Shown: in pieces, positions 24,171 to 36,155 of the stretch | Position numbering within the stretch: the first letter of the stretch is position 1 | Layout: every line of letters begins with the position of its first letter | Assembly (NCBI GenBank): GCA_019914995.1 | Contig: CM034141.1 | Span: 1,612,001 to 1,676,000, forward strand | Origin: Acanthochlamys bracteata | Lineage: Eukaryota > Streptophyta > Magnoliopsida > Pandanales > Velloziaceae | Length of the DNA: 64,000 bases | Reading direction: 5' to 3' | Notes under the pieces: model-generated | The model's database searches: none | Seen by the model: the letters and a program-made list of their open reading frames with translations, nothing else | What the model was told of the DNA's origin: nothing | Position numbers and translations under genes: made by a program

Positions 24171-25932
24171 TCACAGCTCTGCATTCAGTGCTGAAAATAA
24201 CAAAAAACCAAAACTTCCATTGTCAGTAAATGAATTTTTGTGTGACTTTTTCTGTTAATCGGGGTTAAAAACTTACCGAGCGGACCGTAGGTTGGGATCT
24301 TGACATATTTCGGGCAGTCGAAGCCGGTGTGGTCGCAGTCAATAGGCTGTTTTTTTTTAAAATCAACAAGAAAAACATTTTAATTGTAGATATATTATGA
24401 TTCAAGTAAACCAATAAATGTTTCATGTAAATTTCTAACAAATGTATTTTAATTATAGCTAGTTAGTTAACCTTGTTGAAGTCCTTGTCGAAGCACAGCC
24501 TAACATTTCTAATGGAGTCGCTGTTGCAGACGATCAATGGTGCAGCACCAACTTTTGTCTTGATAGACTCAACGATGTTCCTGAATCTGTGCAGCTCGTT
24601 GTTGGAAGGAGGGAATTCGTTGATCACATTCTGTAATTTATACATATATTAAAAAATTTTCATGGAAAAAAAAAAGAGAAAAAAATCGTGTTATACCAAA
24701 ACATTGTAGTCATTGTAGAGTCTGAGTGCCTTCAAGAAGTAGCTGTACTGATCAAGGGTTCCACAGGTACCATGCTTCTCTATAAGTGCAATAAAAAAAA
24801 TTACAACATGAATTCATTTTTCAGTAAAAATTTTGTTCAAAATTATTTTGAAGATCAATAGTGCATACCCCACTGTAATAAGTAATCATCACGGCGAAGT
24901 GCAGCAACAGCAATTCAGTCACCAGAAAATAAAACCAAAAAATTTGTTAAGAGTTCTTGAATGTTTTGTTTTCATGTAGAAAGTTTAGAGCTTGTTTCAA
25001 GTTTAGGAATTAACCTGGCTAGCCCACGCCATCTTGGTCTTGCCTTCGCAAAGCTGCGATGTTTCACAGTCCAGGAACGGCCAATCTCCCTCCAGTTGTG
25101 GAATCAACGACGCAATCTGAATGAAAACATGCCCAACAAAAAAATTATGATCAAATGAAATTTCAAATTAATTATAAATAAGAAGAAAGAAGATTCACAA
25201 AAAAAAAGAAAAAGAAAAAAAAAAAGAAAGAGTATGTTGAAGAATTGCGAGGATCACCTTGGCAAGCTCAAACTTTTTGTTGCAGTCGCAGAAAGACGGG
25301 AAGCTTCCGTTCTTGTAGTCAGGCCACAATCCCTCTGGTCATCAAACAATTAATTTATTCAAATAAATTCAATAATTAAGCATCGATCATTGCATTCATC
25401 ATATTATAAAATCGTTCTTTTTCGTTCGATATTCACAAATATCATGCTAATGACATCGTTCACGTTCAGAATTTTTCACCGTTAATTGTTTTGATCTTCA
25501 CAAGTTCTTATTGTCATGATCAGTTTCATTTTTAGAATGAAATAGAACTGCAAAAGATCATAGGACTGTTTTTTGTTTTAATTTTTGTTATAAATAATGT
25601 ACTTACGGATAACGAACTTGATCGGAGCATTCGTTCTGCAAGAGAAAAAAATAAAAAATAAAACTCGTCAGCCATGATCAATAACAGATTATAAAAAGAG
25701 AACCATTACCGTAGACTAGTTGCAGAAAAGTTTTGTATATTTTTGTTTACCTGCAGCAAGCGTTTCTCTGGCAGCAGGCAGTAGTGCCAAGGCAAACAGA
25801 AGGAGCCCAGTACATAGAAAGCATCCAGAAATCAAAGTCACCAGCTTCGTCGGGACGCGCCGAGCAAACTCCGGCAGTTGCGACTACTGCAACGAGAGCA
25901 AGAGCAATCAGTACTGCCGGCTTCATCGCCAT
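24171..25932 (-). CDS. RNase T2 family, RNS2-type pseudo-ribonuclease (9 exons)
   Basis: Exons 25932-25751, 25635-25607, 25334-25258, 25116-25015, 24872-24869, 24779-24697, 24630-24472, 24346-24277 and 24190-24171 join in frame (726 nt) to 241 residues. A signal peptide (PAVLIALALVAVVATAG) precedes FDFWMLSMYWAPSVC and the CCQRNACC cysteine cluster; the end is CDHTGFDCPKYVKIPTYGPL-GALNAEL. The fold-defining segments are present, but catalysis is not: CAS I reads FVIQGLWPDY (residue 71 Gln where RNases have His), and CAS II reads ASQWEKHGTC (Ser129-Gln130 where RNS2 has His-Glu). Lys133 and His134 remain. All introns are GT-AG and the frame is undamaged, so the gene is probably expressed as a secreted or vacuolar non-enzymatic protein, perhaps a storage protein like the inactive RNase-related protein of Calystegia. 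Head-to-head with its paralogue at 37890, about 12 kb away. Confidence 0.92.
24869..24872 (-). other. 4-nt micro-exon (TGGG) of the 24171-25932 RNase gene
   Basis: The minus strand reads TTACAG-TGGG-GTATGC. The four bases supply the Trp codon and the first base of the Glu codon of WEKHG. Without it the flanking exons (…GCTAGCCAG and AGAAGCATGG…) do not join in frame. Confidence 0.9.
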
Positions 25933-26006
25933 TACTACTTGTTCTACTATCGTTTGATAAGTAGGATAGTGCGCTGAGTTTCACTAGCTAATTAAATATA
26001 GGTCTC

Positions 26007-26014
26007 TATTTATA
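26007..26014 (-). promoter_or_regulatory. TATA box of the 24171-25932 RNase gene
   Basis: TATAAATA on the minus strand, about 75-80 bp upstream of the ATG at 25932. No competing ATG lies between it and the start. Confidence 0.75.
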
Positions 26015-26051
26015 GAGATGTTAAGATTATGAAGGTTTGTTTTTATATCGC

Positions 26052-26057
26052 CACGTG
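26052..26057. promoter_or_regulatory. G-box / ABRE-like CACGTG in the RNase promoter
   Basis: A CACGTG palindrome in the context CCACGTGT, about 40 bp upstream of the TATA box. Such sites bind bZIP/bHLH factors and often mediate ABA, light or stress responses. Functional use here is inferred. Confidence 0.5.
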
Positions 26058-26886
26058 TACGGTTGAATGAAATTTATGTCTTCATAATATATAATATTTT
26101 CTACTCAATAATTGATCGTTGGTAAAACCAGGTAATGTTATGAAAGTATTTTTGAAGTGAAGTTTTTTTCTAAAATATTTTAAAATAAGTTTTAATTTTA
26201 TATTTCAAAATATAATAATAATAATAATTTTTATAATAAATTTTTTTCATATATTTTAAAATATACAAAAAATTTATAAAATATTTTAAATATAAAATAA
26301 AAAAAGAGTTTATAAGAAAATCACGCAATACATGATTTTCACGGAACTGATTTTTTGGTTTGTCCCTCTGATAATAACGTACTTTTGAGATTGCTTAAAA
26401 TAAAAGAAATTTAAAAAGATTTATTTCAAAATTATAAAAATTGAATGTGTTGTTTTTATTAAAAAAATATACATATGCAATCTATTTATACTTTCTAAAA
26501 TTTTTTAAAATTTTATAGCAAACTTTTTCTAAAAAGAAAATTAAAAATAAAATAAAGATAGATACTGAGAGCACTGCTAAATAACACCTAAACACGTTGT
26601 GGTCATGTTTCACTTATTGCATTGACATCCAGAATTACAGAATTAGTAAGGCCTTATTTTATTTACTTTCCCTTTTTTTAAAATATAGAATATTTTCAAT
26701 CTAAAATAACTATCTGCAGTAGTTTAAATTTTTTTGAAATTAAAAAATATAAAAAATATAAGTCATAAAATGATTTTTGTAAAAATCTTTTATAAAAATT
26801 TAAGAAAAAAAGAGCAACTTGGTTTCCTAAAAAAAATTTCACAAAATATTTTTCTTCAGCAGTTCCAAGGATACCTAAACGACTAA

Positions 26887-27118
26887 GGAAGCATTTTGAG
26901 AGTATTTATAAAATAAAATTTTTTGAAAGATATTTTTATTTTTTTAAAAAAATAAGTTTTGAAAAAATAATGAAAATATGTATAAAAAATTTTACTACAT
27001 TAAATTTTTTTTTAAAATTTTTAAATAAATTTTCTAAATATTTATAAAATATATATTAAAAAATATAAAATAAGAAATAAAAATAAAGGGTTTAGAAAAC
27101 GTAATCCTAAACGTCCTC
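26887..27118. mobile_element. MITE with TAA duplication (first of an abutting pair)
   Basis: A 232-bp AT-rich element. Left end GGAAGCATTTTGAGAGTA; right end read backwards GAGGACGTTTAGGATTACG. Flanked by TAA (26884-26886 and 27119-27121). The inverted ends are decayed, but interior phrases match the other family members. Confidence 0.6.
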
Positions 27119-27121
27119 TAA

Positions 27122-27344
27122 GGACTCATTTACCAACCACTCAAATTTTATAATTTCAAATTTATTTTGAATTCAAAATAAATATAAAATTAAAAACAAA
27201 ATTTTTTTATTAAATTTAATTTTAAAATTTACTTTTAATACAAATTTAAAATAAAAAATTTTCTTTTATTAGATATCTTAAATTTTAAATTTAATTTTTT
27301 AATTTCACTTAAAAGAGTGAGTTTACTTTAAATTAGGCACGCCC
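27122..27344. mobile_element. MITE sharing a TAA with its neighbour
   Basis: A 223-bp AT-rich element starting right after TAA 27119-27121 (GGACTCATTTACCAACCACTC) and ending ...GGCACGCCC before TAA 27345-27347. The right end read backwards is GGGCGTGCCTAATTTAAAG. It resembles the element at 29494-29698. Confidence 0.55.
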
Positions 27345-27835
27345 TAAACCACATCGAAGCTAATCAGTTTGTAGATTAGTTGTCTCATTTTGCTCTATCA
27401 ACAGCATGATATTTACGCGGCGTTTGAGATCGTTTAAGAAAAACTAACTATTCAAATAAAAAAAGATTTTCTTTAATAAAAAGCTTAAGCTTATTGTGAA
27501 ATAAGAAGCTTATTTCATACATGTATTTGGATTAAATTAACTTATTTCTAAAATATACCAAAAATGATGTTTGAGTAAAATTTTTTTAATAAGCTGAAAG
27601 AAAATAGAAATGATTGAAACATTATGAAGTATATAATGGATGATATATATTAATTTTTCTCTCCATTGTTATATATAATTTCATATACTTTTAGTAAATA
27701 TATTTTTTAAACAAAATTAATTTTTTACGTAATTTTTAATTATAAATATATTTTGTTAAGTTTTATAAATAATTTAATAAATTTTATATAAGTTAATTTG
27801 GGATCGAAAACACACGCGAAATTGATAAAATTAGT

Positions 27836-28562
27836 GAGAAGATACAACACCAGAAGAGTTAATCAAAATAAAATGTTTAAAAAATTCGATCTATACACTA
27901 GAAGTCCAATCTAACACAAAAATTGTCAATAATTTATGAAACTCTATAATATATTAACACTCTTTTTATCTTATATTTATTTAATGTGGGAATAATTTAC
28001 TCATTTTAATCTAATAATTTTTTTTCTCAAGAGTGAGTCACTTATATTTTTTTCATCCGAGCATTTATCACGCATAAAGTATGTCGATCACTCAGAATCA
28101 GCCATCAGAGTCCAACTTGTTTCGAATCCTTACACCTTTCAGAACTCCATGTGAGCTACAATGCTCTAATCTGATTATCGCATTACCAGATAGAACTATA
28201 ATATGCGTCGGCCATCTCGCCTGCATATCGTTCCTATGCAATTTAGAGCCAGCCATCAGATTCCAAATTGCTACGAATCCAAATTCATACCTTACAAAAG
28301 CCATGTGTCAGTGAGAGCTACTATATGTATCAAATTTCTAACCAAACTATCGGCTTCGATACTATTATTGAGAAGATACAATACCAAAACAGTTAACTAA
28401 AATATGACACTAGAAGGCTTCGATTTATACATCAGAAAGCTCAATCTAATTTAAAAACTTAAGTCAATAAATTATAAAACTCTCTAATATATTAATCTCC
28501 TTATTATTTTATTTTTACTTAATATGAGATAAATTTATTCACTTTTAGCTCAACAAAAATAT
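27836..28562. repeat. Two direct repeats of about 180 bp around a 360-bp spacer
   Basis: GAGAAGATACAACACCAGAAGAGTT... through TATTTAATGTGGGA (about 27836-28010) is repeated with about 75% identity at 28369-28562. The spacer holds its own repeat: GCCATCAGAGTCCAACTTG (28101) and GCCATCAGATTCCAAATTG (28252). The layout could be a short-terminal-repeat retroelement (TRIM) or simple tandem duplication of an LTR fragment. No primer-binding site was recognised. Confidence 0.5.
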
Positions 28563-29232
28563 GAAGACAATTTAGTTTCAAATTTTAAATATGCGTGTTA
28601 CTTTAAAAAATTATTGAGAGCAGATTGGTCCGATCCTGTCACATTAACGCAGGACTTACCAATAATCAACTTATTTCGACAATGTGCTATTTGGATAAGC
28701 TTTTTAACTCGTTTCTTTTAATTTTTGTTTCATAATTTTTAATAATTTTTTACAATAATTTATAAAATTTTATAAATTAAAAAAATTATACAAAGTACAA
28801 TTTTATTATTTTAAATAAAAATAAAATTTAATTTAATTTAGAAAAATTTTAAAATATCTTTCATAATAAAAAAAGTTTTGTAAAAGCATTCAGCAAATAT
28901 CTTAGTACTGTTGACGATATTTTCGATAAGGGTTATATAAGCACTTCGAGACATTTGGTTAAAAAATATTAGTTTAGAACGGAAAGTATTTATGTTCTAT
29001 TATTTTGAAAAACTATTTTTATGTTTTTTTGATATAAAAAAATTAATAAAAATAAGTAATAATATACTTTACATTATAAATTTTTTTTATACTTTTTAAT
29101 TTTTTAAATAAATTTTGTGATATATTATAGAAAGTTTATTGAGAACGCGTTCAACTAAACGAGTCAAGTGTATATATTGTTGGAATTTTACTTGGGTTTA
29201 TAAATTTCAAGTACAAGTAAGCTCTATTTTAA

Positions 29233-29490
29233 GGTAACGTTTACAAATACTTATAAAATATAATTTTTTAAAATATAATTAATTGATTATATTTTAAAAT
29301 AATATTATATTTTAAAATAATATTATTTTTTATCTTTAAAGTTAATAAAAATATAATAACAACATTTTATGACATATAATTTACTCTATTTTAAAATTTA
29401 AAATAAATTTATTAATATTATACAAATTTATTAAAAATATAAAATTAAAAACTAAAATAATAAGTAATTGAAAAGTAAACCACATGTTTC
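29233..29490. mobile_element. MITE-like element abutting another at a shared TAA
   Basis: AT-rich segment after TAA 29230-29232, left end GGTAACGTTTACAAATACTTA; right end read backwards GAAACATGTGGTTTAC, followed by TAA 29491-29493. The inverted ends are weak. Confidence 0.45.
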
Positions 29491-29493
29491 TAA

Positions 29494-29698
29494 GGATTTG
29501 TTTACTAAATCAATAATTTTATTTTTTTAAACTCACTTTAATACAAAATAAATAAAAATTTTAAAATAAAAACTTTAGCAAAAATTTTATTTCACTGTTA
29601 AAATTTAACTTTAAATAAAGTAAACATAAAATTTATTTTTGAAATATTTTAAGTTTTATATTCACTTTAAAAAAGTGAGTTTTCAAGGTAAACACACC
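29494..29698. mobile_element. MITE with TAA duplication
   Basis: A 205-bp element. Left end GGATTTGTTTACTAAATC; right end read backwards GGTGTGTTTACCTTGAAAAC. TAA on both sides (29491-29493, 29699-29701). Interior phrases (AAACTCACTTT/AAAAGTGAGTTT) match 27122-27344. Confidence 0.65.
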
Positions 29699-29701
29699 TA
29701 A

Positions 29702-31610
29702 TAGTCCTTGCGTATTTTGCTTCACACTTTTCGCAGTCAGTGTACATACATAATGCTTGTTGTATAAGAATTCCAAATCCAACATCTTATAAAGAAGATA
29801 TTTAGAGTACTTTCGAAAGAATTTCTCTAAAATAAAAATTATTTTGAAAACTTTTACAAAATAATTTTGAATTTAAAATTTTGAGTCTCAGTCAACAATT
29901 TGAAAAAATTCCCTAAATAATAATAATATAAGTAATAACAAAATTTATAATATAAAAATATTTTATAATTACAAATTTATGATCTTAAATATATTTATAA
30001 ATTATTATTAAATAAAATAAAAAATTAGAATAAATATAAGTTAAGAATAACTCTCTAATATCACCTAAAATCCACACTGCAGCTCATCCGAATCCAAGGG
30101 TACAATGAGAAAAAAAAAAAAGAAAAAAAGGAATAATTTTCCAATTCTTTACGTGGTACCTGTGGTGATCAGTTCTAGAACATTGAGGAATTGTTCTTAG
30201 CATATTCTTTTAGAATGGGGACACTATATGCATGTTTATTTTTATTTTTTCAACATCAACAAAATATGGAGTAGCTTTAGAAAATGCTTATGATAAGAAA
30301 TTATTTAAAATTTAAATATATTTTAATTTTTTAGAAATAGTTTATGTTTTATTTAAAAAGTAATAATTATATATATATAATTTATTTATATTTAAAAAAA
30401 TATAAATTTATAAAAATAATTTAAAAAGTTTACTAGAAAATGTGTGTATATGATTTCTTCATTGAATAAGTATCGTCTTGCTTTTGTCAACCATGATTTG
30501 AATCCTGAACATTTTTATGGAGAAACATTTTGCACTGCTTCAAAACTACTTCAGTTCCATGCAAACCCCAAAATTATGTATATCACTTTGGGAAGAAAAA
30601 TGAACTATACATTATTGTTTGGACAAAAAAAGAGTAGCACAAAAAGAAATTCTTCCATTGACCCTATTTAGCACTGGATCTTTTCAATTTCTTCTCTATT
30701 TTCATTTTACTAAAACTTTTTAGTCCTTGATTGTTACTCAGTGTGCTTTTAGGAGAGCTTACTTATTAATTTTTTAATTATATATTTTTTAATAAACTTT
30801 TTATAATATTTTATAAAAAATATTTTAAATTTTATAATTATAAGAATTTTTATATCATAAAATGTTATTATTATTTATTATTATTAATTTTTTATAAATA
30901 CTTTTAAATGGTTCCTCACTGATGCAAGCATGGGAGGCAAAGAGCCCACGTGAACGTGTTAGCGTATATTGATAATGTTTATAAAATAAAATTTTTTTGA
31001 AATAAAAATATTTTATTTTTTTAAAAAATAAGTTATATATTTTTTATTTTAAAAAAAATAATTAAAATATGTATAAAAAAATTTTATTTCGTAAAATTTT
31101 TTTATACTTTCTAAATTTTTAAATAAAATTTTTATATATTTATAAAATATATATTAGAAAAAGTAAAATAAAAAATTAAAATAAAATATTAAAAAAAAGC
31201 TGAATCAAACACTCTTTTAGAAATAAAATCCTATCCATGATCTCATTGAAAACAATATAAATAATAAAACAATAATTATTTAAATGAACCATGCCCTACG
31301 CACCAACACATGAATGTTTTCTTTTTTCTTATGAAATGATAAGATTTGGTTCAGGTTTGGCTTTTGTTCTGTTGTTGTTGTCGCAACAGATACGTAGAGG
31401 TTGGCCGCTTCACATTTGGTTCTTATATTTCATTGACCGACAACCACTAGCAACGTCAATTCCTCGTACGGTTAATTATTTTCAAATATTTCTCTCTTTT
31501 ATTAAATTTGTCGTTTATTGAACCATGAAACACGTTTGAGATTATTGTAAGAAAGACAAAAAGATAAGATAGCAACACTAGAAATTTTCAATCATGTAAA
31601 TAAAATGTAG
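29702..31610. other. Intergenic AT-rich region, no gene seen
   Basis: Extremely A/T-rich, with a further MITE-like block near 30970-31215 (left TGATAATGTTTATAAAAT; right end read back GAGTGTTTGATTCAGC). No recognisable exon. Confidence 0.5.
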
Positions 31611-33499
31611 GAGGACCTTTAGTAAGGGTATATGCTAGGAACAAGTTCTATATCCAAATTACGTAATCAACTAAGGATACGTTTTACAGTGTATTCCTAA
31701 AAAAAAATTTTAATGTCTAAATTATATTTTTATATTATTTTTATAAAATTTATCTAAAATTTTAAAAAATATAAAAAATTTTACGCTTCACAGAATAATA
31801 AGAGATTGTCTTAATATTGCAAACCAAAAAATCTAACCGAATTTAGAACACCACCGAGAGATGGTCTTTAATTGATTTACAGAATTGCATTCTTAGGTGA
31901 CGTTTAGAAACTATGTAATAAATTATATACTATAAATATATTTTTAATTATTTTTGAATAAAAATATAATGTTTAAAAGTTTTGTATTTTAAATACGTTC
32001 TAAAAATTCTTTAAGATATTATCATACCTTAAATACATATCTAAGATATTCTACGAGAGATGTTTCTTGTTTCAAGTTAAACCCTTGATTCTAAAACAAA
32101 ATTATTTCATTTAGGAAACAAATCGAAAACTGATGATTGGTGTTGTTACAAATAAAACGAAAGGTTCATGAACAAACGGTGAATGGAAGTCCTTAAGTTG
32201 CTTGATGTTGTTGTGGTCGCATATGTGGCGGATTGAATGCAAAATTATTATAAAATATTTAAAATAATTTATAAAATATCATAATAAATAAAACTTAGAA
32301 TGAAAAAAAAATTTTAACATTTGTAAAGACGTATCTATCTACCATATATATTCTACTTTTTACAAACTCATATTTAATATAAAATAATTTAGTACTTTTT
32401 TGAAATTTAATTTTAACTTTTTATTAAATATTTTAAAATTTTAAATTTAAACTTATTTAAAAAAAAATCAGCTCAAAGTAAACAGATCCTAAACACCACC
32501 GTAGTCACATATGTGGCGGGTTGGATGCCACATTATTAGTCTCAATCAATCAATCAATCATACTGCACTCAGCATAAAAACATAAAAATGGGCCTGCTCT
32601 CTCTCTACTTTAGTGCCTTGTCATTTTTTGTCATAATTTTGGTTTTTCTTGATTCGTTTTTTATGCATGTGAACCGCGAGGAGTTGATAACAAAGACTGA
32701 AAAAGACTAACCACTCCACGTTCACAAGGTCTTATCTTGTTGCAGTGCAACTCCAAACACTTTGATAGTTCTTTTAACTTATTTTTGTTTTTTATTAAAT
32801 ATTCTAAATAAAATTTTAATAATATTTTATAAAATTTTAAAAATTAGAAACTATAAAAAAATTTTAATTTATAAAATTTTAATAATAATAATAATAATAA
32901 TAATATTTAGATAAAAAATAAATTTTATTTTAACAAATCTAAAATAGTTTTCATTTAAAATTTTTTTTATTTCAAAATCACTTCCAAACATCTTCTTAAA
33001 TTTGTGATTGAAACAAAAATTCGTGATTTTAAGATTGAAACTATTTCAAATTCAAAACAAATCAAGACATCATGATTGGTTTATCCCTCAATAGATAAGT
33101 ATCCTATATTGATGAGTAACCGAGGAAGGTATAATATGCTAGGAACAATTCTATCTATATATGTCCTCGTTGAGTTAAAAATAGGAATGTTATTATGCAG
33201 ACGATGACAAGCAAACAACGATATCTTCGGATGCTTTGTAAAAGAACAGAACATACACTTACCATACAAAAGACCAACATCTTCAGGCATGGCCATCTCC
33301 TTCCTTCGCCCTTGACATTACCATCATGCTGGATTTCAATAACAACATGAAGGCGAGTCAGAAGAAAAGTTTATTCATCAGATTTTTAAGACAGGAACAG
33401 TGACCTTCGCAGAAAACAACCCTGTTAGAAGTAGCATAATAGTTAGCAAATATACAAGATTAAAGGAATACGAAATTAGCGTATGGGAATGGGAAAAAT

Positions 33500-33890
33500 A
33501 ACCGACCAGAGTTCTGTCAATATTCTTGTGAATAAATTTACAGTAACTGCTGATGGCTGTGTGATGTTAACCTGTATAAAAGCAGAAGTTAATTTTTGTC
33601 ACAGTGCCCTAATTGAGAACCTCATATGCATGCAGCAATGTCGACATTACAACAATCTAATGAGGTCAATCTTTATTATGCAACAGCGACAGTGCACAAT
33701 CAAACAAAGTAATCGAAAAAATGTGCTGGCAGTATATTCCACTGAAACTCAATACAGCACATGTAGTTACTAATCATAACAATCTTACCTGATAAGTACC
33801 AAACCATCATACACCTGCCTGACAATTATAAAAGACCTTCACCATTCATTTTAACTGGCTATAGTAAACACCATTGGCAAGGAACACTAA
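33500..33890 (+). pseudogene. Relic 1 of the RNase gene promoter and start
   Basis: Homologous to 37490-37910 just before and over the start of the plus-strand RNase gene. Shared blocks include TATAAAA plus CCTTCACC (33827-33840 versus 37820-37840) and TTGGCAAGGAACACTAA (33874) versus the gene's ATGGCAAAGAACACTAA (37890). The ATG is changed (ATTGG) and nothing of exon 1 follows beyond about six codons. Confidence 0.75.
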
Positions 33891-35784
33891 CAACTAGCTC
33901 ATTTGAGATACAAATATAAATGAATTAAGAACAGCGTACAGTTGTTACAAAAAACATATTAGAAAGACACAGTAATGCATGGTAAATGAAGACATAATAC
34001 CTAGATCCATGAGATAATGACATAGCCAAATATGTGGCGGGGGTTGGGTGCTGTGCGTTAGTCTCAGTTAATAATTTGTGTCTTTAATATCTTGTCTTTG
34101 GTATAAATTCATTTTCTTCATTTGTTTGTTTTCTAATGCACATGATCCACGAGCAAAATATTTGCCAGGTTCCCCCACAAACCTTATAGAAAAGAAGATT
34201 TTATTCTCCCTCTTTAATTGACTTGTCTCATAGACATACCCATTGGTTTCAACCCTTCAATGATAACAATGATACTTGGATGCTTTGTAAAAGAATGGAA
34301 CATTTGCGAGCGCCAGAGGCACCCACCTTATGAAGGAGCACCACTCAAGGCGTGGTCATCTCGTCCTTTTGCCCATGACTTTATCGTCATGCTGGTGGGG
34401 TTCACTGCTAAATGAAGAATAGTGCCAATGCAACAGGTTTAAAAGTTTTTGGATTGCTAGGTTTTGGTGATTTCACCTTGTTCCCTAAAATTGAACCTGC
34501 ATAGGCTATTCTTGCATTCTTACAAGAGAAGGAAAGAAACCAAGCACCAAAGCCTCCACTAATAACAGATTGTTTTACTTTAAAATCTAACAACACTAGA
34601 TCAAGTTATATGCATCCATTAACAACTTCTCTATGATCACTTTCTAGCTACCATTTGTTTGCACAGGACTAGAAATTTTTGCAGAAAACAACCATGTTTG
34701 AAGTATCGAGTAGCTTGATCAACTTCCAAGTATAGGAATAGGAAACGAGTACCTTTCTGGAGAATCTACAAGTCGGCTTCCCATATCCTGTTTAATATGA
34801 AGAATATCTAATAAGATTTCCTCAAATTTAGGACACCCTCTAGGAACAATATAAGTTATTATAACCTTATCAAACAACACAATACATCAGATTGTACGAG
34901 AGATTATCAATGTTTCAAGTAAAATCCTCAAGTCTAGTCAGAAATAAAATAACTCAAAATTAGTTCATTTAAGAAACAAATCGATACTGAATTTCTAAAC
35001 GATTAGCGTTATAAATGAATGAAAGGTTCATAGACATGGTGAACAAAAGATCAAGCTGCTTGATATTGATGAGGTCAAATATGTTACGGGTTGTATGCAG
35101 CTTATTTAGTCTCAATCTAAAATTACTGCACCGAGCTAAAAAAGTGGCCCTGCTCTTGTAGCTTGTCATTTTTGTCATAACTTTGTTTTCTTATCTGTTT
35201 TACATGCATGTGAAACACGAGGAGTTGAAAAAAGATTTGGAAGGACTGAACACAACCACTCGCAAATGTCTATCTTTTCTACAATGCATCTCCAAATACT
35301 TTTACAAGATGTACCTTTCATCCTATCTAAGTACAGCAAAAGCGAAATATTCACGATAAATATTTTAAGAATTTACGATTGAAACTATATCAAATTCAAA
35401 ACAATCAAGAGATAATGATTGGTTCTCCCTAAAATCCTTTTCAATAAATGACTACTGAAACATGAAGCATGAAGTGCCCATGAAACAGTGAGAGACAGTT
35501 AGCCTAACTAAGGAAGGGAGACTGCTAGGAACAATTCCATATATGTCCTAGTTGAGTTACAAACAGCAATATTGTATTATGCATACAACCAACAAACAAC
35601 GATATCTTTAGATACTTTGTAAATGAACGGAACATTTGGAGCAACACAGGTAATTACCGTAGAAAAGACACAAGCTCCAGGCATGGCCATCTCATTCCTT
35701 TTTAGAGTAGCAAAATAGTTTGCAAATATACAGATAAAAGGAAACTGGAATTAATTAGCGTATGGGAAAAACAACCAACCGAAA

Positions 35785-36155
35785 GTTTGTCAATATCCTC
35801 GTGAATCAAATTGCAGTAATTGCTGATGGCTATGTGATGTTAACCTGTAAAAAAGCCACAAGTTTTTTGTCAGTGTCATAGTTGAGATCTCATATGCATG
35901 TACAATGACATTAAAACAATCTATGAAATCCTTCTTATTATCCAACAGTGACAGTGCAACAATCAAACAAAGTAATTGAAATCGTGCTGCCTGCATATAC
36001 GAGTGAAACTCAATACAGCACATGTAGTTACAATCATATCAATCTCTACCTAATAAGAATCAAACCATCACACTCCCGCCTGCCGATTATAAAGGATCTT
36101 CACCATTCATTTTAACTGGTAGGACCAACTTCGAAGAACACTAATAACTATTTCA
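35785..36155 (+). pseudogene. Relic 2 of the RNase gene promoter and start
   Basis: Homologous to relic 1 and to 37490-37910: GTCAATATCCTCGTGAAT, GCAGTAATTGCTGATGGCT, AACTCAATACAGCACATGTA, the TATA-like ATTATAAAGGATCTTCACC (36086-36104) and CGAAGAACACTAATAACT at the former start. The initiation codon is gone. It diverged together with relic 1, because both carry CATTCATTTTAACTGG where the live gene has a different leader. Confidence 0.75.

Noticed and set aside
24171..25932. Treating the changed CAS I as a splice-prediction error
   Set aside because: The only acceptor keeping the GLWPDY frame gives CAG; shifting to the next AG destroys the frame. The independent Ser-Gln change in CAS II also lies in a clear exon.
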